From positions 1-46,982 of the forward strand of contig JAPLFS010000021.1 in assembly GCA_026390555.1 (NCBI GenBank): DNA of 46,982 nt, in the 5' to 3' direction. Of this stretch, positions 42,772 through 46,982 are shown piece by piece. The stretch is from Pseudomonadota bacterium (GTDB lineage: Bacteria; Bdellovibrionota_C; UBA2361; OMII01). The position numbers and the translations under genes were made by a program. A model generated the notes under the pieces. The model worked only from the letters and a program-made list of their open reading frames with translations. It was not told the DNA's origin and made no database searches. Every line of letters starts with the position of its first letter. Positions within the stretch are counted from its first letter, which is position 1.

Positions 42772-44292
42772 TTATTCAGGTCTCATAAGTGGGAAGAGGA
42801 TTACGTCGCGCAGATTCTCCTGCCCAGTTAGCAGTGCCAGCACCCTATCAACTCCCAGGCCCCAGCCGCTAATGGGCGGCATGCCGTGCTCCATAGCGAT
42901 CAGATACGCCTCATCAACCTCCATCGCCTCTTCGTCCCCTGCGCTCTTTGCCAGCGACTGCTGAACGAAACGCTCACGCTGGTCGAGCGGATCAACTAGC
43001 TCTGAGTAGGCCTTTACGATCTCCCAACCGTTCACAACGAGCTGAAACTGATCGACGAAACTTTGATTCTGATCGCTAACTCGCGCTAGCGGTTGTAAGA
43101 TCTTTGGATAGTTAAACAGGATCGTTGGTTGGATAATCTTAGGTCGTGAAACCTTCTTGTAGAGGTTATCAATCAGGGTCGTCAGACCCATTATCTTCAT
43201 CCCCTCGAACTCAATACCACGGCTACGGATCGCGCTCCGTAGCTCATCGGCAGAGGTGAACGACATAATATCTAGACCGGAGTCTTTATTGATCAGATCA
43301 ACGTAGTTTACCCTCGGCCAAGGGGTGCTCCAATCAACCTCATGCTCATTACCATCGCGATCCTTAAGCATCATTCGCCGCGATAAGTTAAGACGCGTAA
43401 AGAGATAGTCAAACATCCGTTCGGTAAAGCGAATATTATCCTCAAAGTTCCAATACGCTGCGTAGTGTTCAAGATGGGTATGCTCAGGTAGGTGTGATGG
43501 ATCATGCCCCTCATTTCTAAAGACCTTGCCCATCTCAAATACCTTCTCGAACCCCCCTACAACTAGCTCCTTAAGGGGCAGCTCGTGCGAGATCCGCAGA
43601 ACTAGATCTATATCAAGCGCGTTGTTATGGGTGCGGTATGGACGCGCGGCGGCCCCCGTTGCCTGATGCATGAGGGTCGAGGTTTCAGCCTCAACAAACC
43701 CCTCCTGCCAGTAGAACTCGCGCAGGCCCCGTAAAAAATCGGCACGGAGCGCAAAGCGGGCGCGGGTCTCCTCATTAGCCATCAGATCAAGGTAGCGCTG
43801 ACGGTAGAGCAGCTCGCGATCCTTTACGCCATGAAACTTATCCGGGGGTGGAAGAAGCGCTTTTCCAAGAAAGGTCCACTCCTTAACTAGAATAGATTTC
43901 TCGCCGGTCTTGGTGGTGAAGATCGTACCATCCACTCCAACGAAGTCTCCGAGATCGTGATTCTTTGTTATCAGCTTATAGAGCTCCTCTCCTAGTGTGT
44001 CCTTCTTAAAGATCACCTGCATCCTGCCGCTGAAATCCTGTATGTGCGCAAAGGTGATGCTCCCCATCTGCCTGAAGAGTACGATTCGACCAGCAGAGCA
44101 GAGCACTTCGTTCTCGCCCATCTCCCTAGCCTGCTTAAGATCGGTTGTTTTATCGAACCTGGCTGGGTATGGATGCACACCGGCTACCTTAAAGGCTTCA
44201 AGCTTGGCTAGTCTATTAGCTCGCTCTGCAACCCTATCTATAACTATCTTTGCTGTGGTTTGCGGTGTTGTCTGAGGTTCTTCTGCTGACAT
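42772..44292 (-). CDS. lysS: lysyl-tRNA synthetase, class II
   Basis: A 506-residue class II enzyme that attaches lysine to tRNA-Lys. The OB-fold anticodon-binding domain (about 60-150) contains 'GRIVLFRQMGSITFAHIQDFSGRMQVIFKK'. Motif 1 region is 'REFYWQEGFVEAETSTLM'. Motif 2 is 'FRNEGHDPSHLPEHTHLEHYAAYW'. Motif 3 is 'GWGLGVDRVLALLTGQENLRDVILFPLMRPE' at the very end. Length is normal. It lacks an obvious partner upstream; a family-2 TIR element lies 95 bases upstream of its start. Confidence 0.96.
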   Translation of the reverse strand: MSAEEPQTTPQTTAKIVIDRVAERANRLAKLEAFKVAGVHPYPARFDKTTDLKQAREMGENEVLCSAGRIVLFRQMGSITFAHIQDFSGRMQVIFKKDTLGEELYKLITKNHDLGDFVGVDGTIFTTKTGEKSILVKEWTFLGKALLPPPDKFHGVKDRELLYRQRYLDLMANEETRARFALRADFLRGLREFYWQEGFVEAETSTLMHQATGAAARPYRTHNNALDIDLVLRISHELPLKELVVGGFEKVFEMGKVFRNEGHDPSHLPEHTHLEHYAAYWNFEDNIRFTERMFDYLFTRLNLSRRMMLKDRDGNEHEVDWSTPWPRVNYVDLINKDSGLDIMSFTSADELRSAIRSRGIEFEGMKIMGLTTLIDNLYKKVSRPKIIQPTILFNYPKILQPLARVSDQNQSFVDQFQLVVNGWEIVKAYSELVDPLDQRERFVQQSLAKSAGDEEAMEVDEAYLIAMEHGMPPISGWGLGVDRVLALLTGQENLRDVILFPLMRPE

Positions 44293-44386
44293 GCTGCTGC
44301 TCTATACTCTCTAGAATCTATGTACACTTACTGCGGTCGTCTAAGCAGGATAGCGCAAAAAGCACCGTGTCGCATAGCGAGCTTCT

Positions 44387-44591
44387 GTAACTATTCACCC
44401 CAGTATAAGCTTGTCGCTGGTGAAACGGATTTGGTCCCGCAGTTACCACCTAGAAACATCCTTTCTTGATGTCCCCTGATCGGGGACGCTCATTTTAGGG
44501 TGAATAGTTATTGCTCCCACCCCAGTTTGCTCCGCAAACTCGCCCCTTGATAGGGGCTAACACGCACGGATCTGTCCGGGTGAATAGTTGC
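44387..44591. repeat. TIR element family 2, copy 2 with extra module
   Basis: The core element 44387-44510 begins GTAACTATTCACCC and ends GGGTGAATAGTTA; its body resembles 27134-27258 and contains a TCCCCTGATCGGGGA palindrome (44472-44486) shared with family 1. It is followed by TTTGCTCCGCAAA (about 44526-44538), CCCCTTGATAGGGG, and a further terminal repeat GGGTGAATAGTTGC (44578-44591). It fills the intergenic region between lysS and the GH15-like gene, ending 7 bases from the latter's stop. Confidence 0.85.
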
Positions 44592-44598
44592 GAACTTC

Positions 44599-46254
44599 TT
44601 AGCGTAGCGCCACTCTTTCAGTAGCGCCAAGGATAGCCTTGCGAATTCTAAAAGCCTCAGACATCTCGGCGACCGCCCAGTTGAGTGGGGTATGGGGAGA
44701 TGGAAAGATAAGCTCCTTACCCTTTGGACCAAGATCAGAGATCCAACATTCCGGCATTCTAAGGGGTGGTAGTGCAATTACCCGTAGAGCCCCCTTAGAA
44801 TCCTGTTCGATAGAGACCTCCCCCTTTCCTGTCAGAAGCGCTAGCCCCTGCTTAAAGAAGCGGTTGTGCAGCACACGATAGCGGGATACCCGTGTTGCTA
44901 GGTAACGCTCGCCCGCCCAAGCGGCGAGTTGCCAGACAAAGTGCGTCCAAGCAGCCTTGCGACCCCTTGGAACTACCCTACCTCGGCCAACGAAGTGGCT
45001 ACTGGCATCACCCGAGGGCGCCCCATACAGCTCCTGAAGCTTTGAAACCGTACTGTACCTAAAAAATCCTCTGCGTTGGTACGAATCATTTTGATAGCGC
45101 GCAATTCCTCCAGAGCTCGCGTCCTCTAGGGTAAGGACGGCGCGCAGAAGCTGCGCCTCAATCTGCAGGGCCCACTTACTATCTCGGCCGCTCCGAGAGG
45201 CTAGGAAATTAGGGTAATCAAGTTGCAGTAGATAGATCAGGGCTCCATCGGCTCTCCGATATCGCGCATCGCTAGGCTTATACTGGGGCGATTCATGCGG
45301 CAGGTCTGAGATCATCTCCTTAATGACCCTACCCTCCATAAAGGTTACGGCTTCAAGCAGGGATAGCGCAGCATAGCGGCGGTCAAGATATGCGCGCTGC
45401 TTTAGAAACTCACGCCTAATAAATGAAAAGCCCCTCCGTATTGAGAGCTCGGCGAGTTTAACGATTAATCTGTGCTCCCATGCTCTGACGGAGCTTCGAA
45501 CGGCAGGGATCTCCTCCCACGAGCCGCTATTCTCGCTTTTCCAGAATTTAATCTGCGCAAGAAAGGGGATAATAAGCCCAAGAAAACGGCGCTGTTTTGC
45601 GCTTAACTCACTCAGCGATATACGCCCCTGCTCAATTGCTTCAAGCACATGCCAAGCCAAGATCTGCCAGGCGTCCTGCTTATGCGCCCAGCCCTCAATC
45701 TGTGCCGCGTTCAGATTGTTTGAAACAGCGGCAAAGATATAGGGCCAATTGGCGGCCTCCGTTCTAAAGGCCTCCGATTGCGACCTAACTATCCCCTCAA
45801 AACGCTTTAACTGGCTAACGGAAGAGATAAAGGTAAGTGCCGAGAAAAGCACTCTCTTACCTTGCATTGCTATCTTTTGATTACTACTGCTTAGGAGCCG
45901 TGCTCCGATAATGGCGTTATCCCTGACCCAGTAATGCGTGCCCATCGGCCACATATCGGTGCTTGCCGCGCGCGCTATGGTAAGGGTGGTGCGCTCCCCA
46001 TCAAGATCTTGCCAGTTATGCCGTTCACACCGGATCTTAAAGGTGCCGGCTTTATCTAACGTTGCGGTCAGCTTCCTAAGCTCCCTGGGGCTCTCTATCG
46101 TGAGCGCTAAGGTATCTACCTTAAGCGCCGTTTTTGAGACTCTTTTTGAAAGCTCTATTATAAGCAGTCGGTCCAACTCCTTAAGCTTTTTTGGGGAAAT
46201 ATAATTCATATACGATAGCACCCGATTATGCGCCGAAAAACTGCTGCGCTGCAT
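44599..46254 (-). CDS. GH15 / phosphorylase-kinase-like (alpha/alpha)6 protein
   Basis: Up to 551 residues. Motifs match the glucoamylase/phosphorylase-b-kinase alpha fold: 'MGTHYWVRDNAIIGARLL' (W109-V-R-D-N), 'NWPYIFAAVSNNL', 'HKQDAWQIL' (H191-K-Q-D194), and 'SGSWEEIPAVRSS' (E247/E248, position of the acidic catalytic residue in this fold). It probably binds or hydrolyses an alpha-glucan in the cytosol; no signal peptide. The catalytic assignment is inferred. Starts at 46254 and 46209 are both possible and neither has a clear ribosome-binding site. The 3' end abuts the family-2 TIR element. Confidence 0.65.
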   Translation of the reverse strand: MQRSSFSAHNRVLSYMNYISPKKLKELDRLLIIELSKRVSKTALKVDTLALTIESPRELRKLTATLDKAGTFKIRCERHNWQDLDGERTTLTIARAASTDMWPMGTHYWVRDNAIIGARLLSSSNQKIAMQGKRVLFSALTFISSVSQLKRFEGIVRSQSEAFRTEAANWPYIFAAVSNNLNAAQIEGWAHKQDAWQILAWHVLEAIEQGRISLSELSAKQRRFLGLIIPFLAQIKFWKSENSGSWEEIPAVRSSVRAWEHRLIVKLAELSIRRGFSFIRREFLKQRAYLDRRYAALSLLEAVTFMEGRVIKEMISDLPHESPQYKPSDARYRRADGALIYLLQLDYPNFLASRSGRDSKWALQIEAQLLRAVLTLEDASSGGIARYQNDSYQRRGFFRYSTVSKLQELYGAPSGDASSHFVGRGRVVPRGRKAAWTHFVWQLAAWAGERYLATRVSRYRVLHNRFFKQGLALLTGKGEVSIEQDSKGALRVIALPPLRMPECWISDLGPKGKELIFPSPHTPLNWAVAEMSEAFRIRKAILGATERVALR

Positions 46255-46344
46255 CTAAATACCGTAAGACATCCGGTGCAAACTAGAGACGCAAACGGGG
46301 TCTGGTGATTCATCCTACTTTACCTTACGATTCAGACAAGGCCC

Positions 46345-46982
46345 ATGGACTCAAAAGACTTTCTCCACCAACTACTCCTTACTCCCTCCCCCTCCGGTTT
46401 TGAACAACCTGTTCAGAGGATAGTACGGGAGCGTATGAAGCGTTATGCGGATTCAATTGAAACCGATCTACATGGGAACGTTATAGTTGCCCTTAATCCC
46501 AAAGCTGAGCGCAAGATAATGTTGGCTGGGCACTGCGATCAGATCGGATTAATGGTGCGCCATATCTCAACTGAGGGCTACATCTATGTCTCTGCCCTGG
46601 GGGGTGTCGACATCGGGGTGTTGTACGGGGCGCGCATAACCATCCACTCCGAAAAGGGTCCAGTCGATGGCATAGTTGGCAGAAAGCCGATTCATTCTCA
46701 GACCACTGAGGAGCGCGAGCGCCAGAAGAACGACATGGAGAAGATCTGGATCGATATCGGCGCAAAGAATAGAAAGGAGGCCGAAAAGAAGGTTTCAATC
46801 GGAGATTGCGCTACATTTCAACTCGCCATCCTTGAGCTTGGGAACGGCCTAATCTGTGCCCCAGGTCTAGATGATAAGGTCGGATTGTTCGTTGCAATGG
46901 AGACCCTACGGGTATGCTCATCAAAGAAGCTCTCTGTCGGCCTCTATGCGGTCAGTACCGTACAGGAGGAGGTTGGGTTACG
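46345..46982 (+). CDS. M42 family metallopeptidase, 5' part
   Basis: The frame opens at ATG 46345 and runs off the window after 212 codons. It reads as an M42 glutamyl/leucyl aminopeptidase: 'LLLTPSPSGFEQPVQRIVRE', then AGHCDQIGLMV (metal-binding His/Asp; the usual form is AGHMDEIGLMV, so Met and Glu are replaced by Cys and Gln), 'APGLDDKVGLFVAMETL' (bridging Asp), and QEEVGLR (catalytic Glu and metal-binding Glu) at the cut. These are two-metal, tetrahedral dodecameric aminopeptidases in better-known cases. The C-terminal part with the last His is outside the window. The Glu-to-Gln change is next to, not at, a metal ligand. Confidence 0.9.
   Translation, partial: MDSKDFLHQLLLTPSPSGFEQPVQRIVRERMKRYADSIETDLHGNVIVALNPKAERKIMLAGHCDQIGLMVRHISTEGYIYVSALGGVDIGVLYGARITIHSEKGPVDGIVGRKPIHSQTTEERERQKNDMEKIWIDIGAKNRKEAEKKVSIGDCATFQLAILELGNGLICAPGLDDKVGLFVAMETLRVCSSKKLSVGLYAVSTVQEEVGL

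Overview
The window reads as a chromosomal segment of a Gram-negative bacterium. It holds type IV pilus secretin and inner-membrane assembly genes, a penicillin-binding protein 1A, signal-peptide and lipoprotein genes, and outer-membrane barrel families. The mix of pilMNO/pilQ, an ABC-2/GldG/DUF4340 module, VWA and DUF1573 proteins is reminiscent of deltaproteobacterial-grade lineages (Bdellovibrio/Myxococcus-like). That placement is inference from gene content only. No rRNA, tRNA, integrase or transposase gene was recognised.

Core region 1 (about 0.9-16.8 kb) is mostly on the minus strand. It carries a membrane-anchored J-domain protein and a DUF1573 protein, accBC (biotin carboxyl carrier and carboxylase of acetyl-CoA carboxylase), a lipoprotein, and a pil cluster in the order pilM-pilN-pilO-pilQ with no pilP. 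pilQ is split by an apparent one-base frameshift. priA is divergent from pilM and convergent with a coiled-coil/VWA gene pair. The region is bracketed by two copies, in opposite orientation, of a 116-bp element with terminal inverted repeats (25-140 and 16811-16926).

Core region 2 (17.2-27.1 kb) has a periplasmic cyclophilin, a large unrecognised gene that looks inserted between the cyclophilin and PBP1A (flanked by a 29-bp direct repeat), PBP1A, and a four-gene ABC transporter/DUF4340 operon.

The accessory island (27.13-40.43 kb) begins with a TIR element and ends with a solo copy of the same terminal repeat. It is built of short gene units: DUF2071; DUF2490; PepSY-like plus DUF2490; a Y-family DNA polymerase; and adenine phosphoribosyltransferase plus nucleosidase. 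Each of these is followed by a copy of a 170-265 bp repeat ('R'), all in the same orientation; the last copy is truncated. A further copy follows a secreted cysteine-peptidase-like gene. The right part (34.4-40.4 kb: amine oxidase, C39-like peptidase, two DoxX-like genes, one unknown gene) is bounded by a 127-bp inverted repeat that cuts one R copy. This cassette-like layout without recognisable attC sites or recombinase is the most unusual feature of the window.

Core region 3 (40.4-46.98 kb) has lysS with a downstream TPR-like gene, a glucoamylase/phosphorylase-kinase-like gene, and the 5' part of an M42 aminopeptidase cut by the window end.
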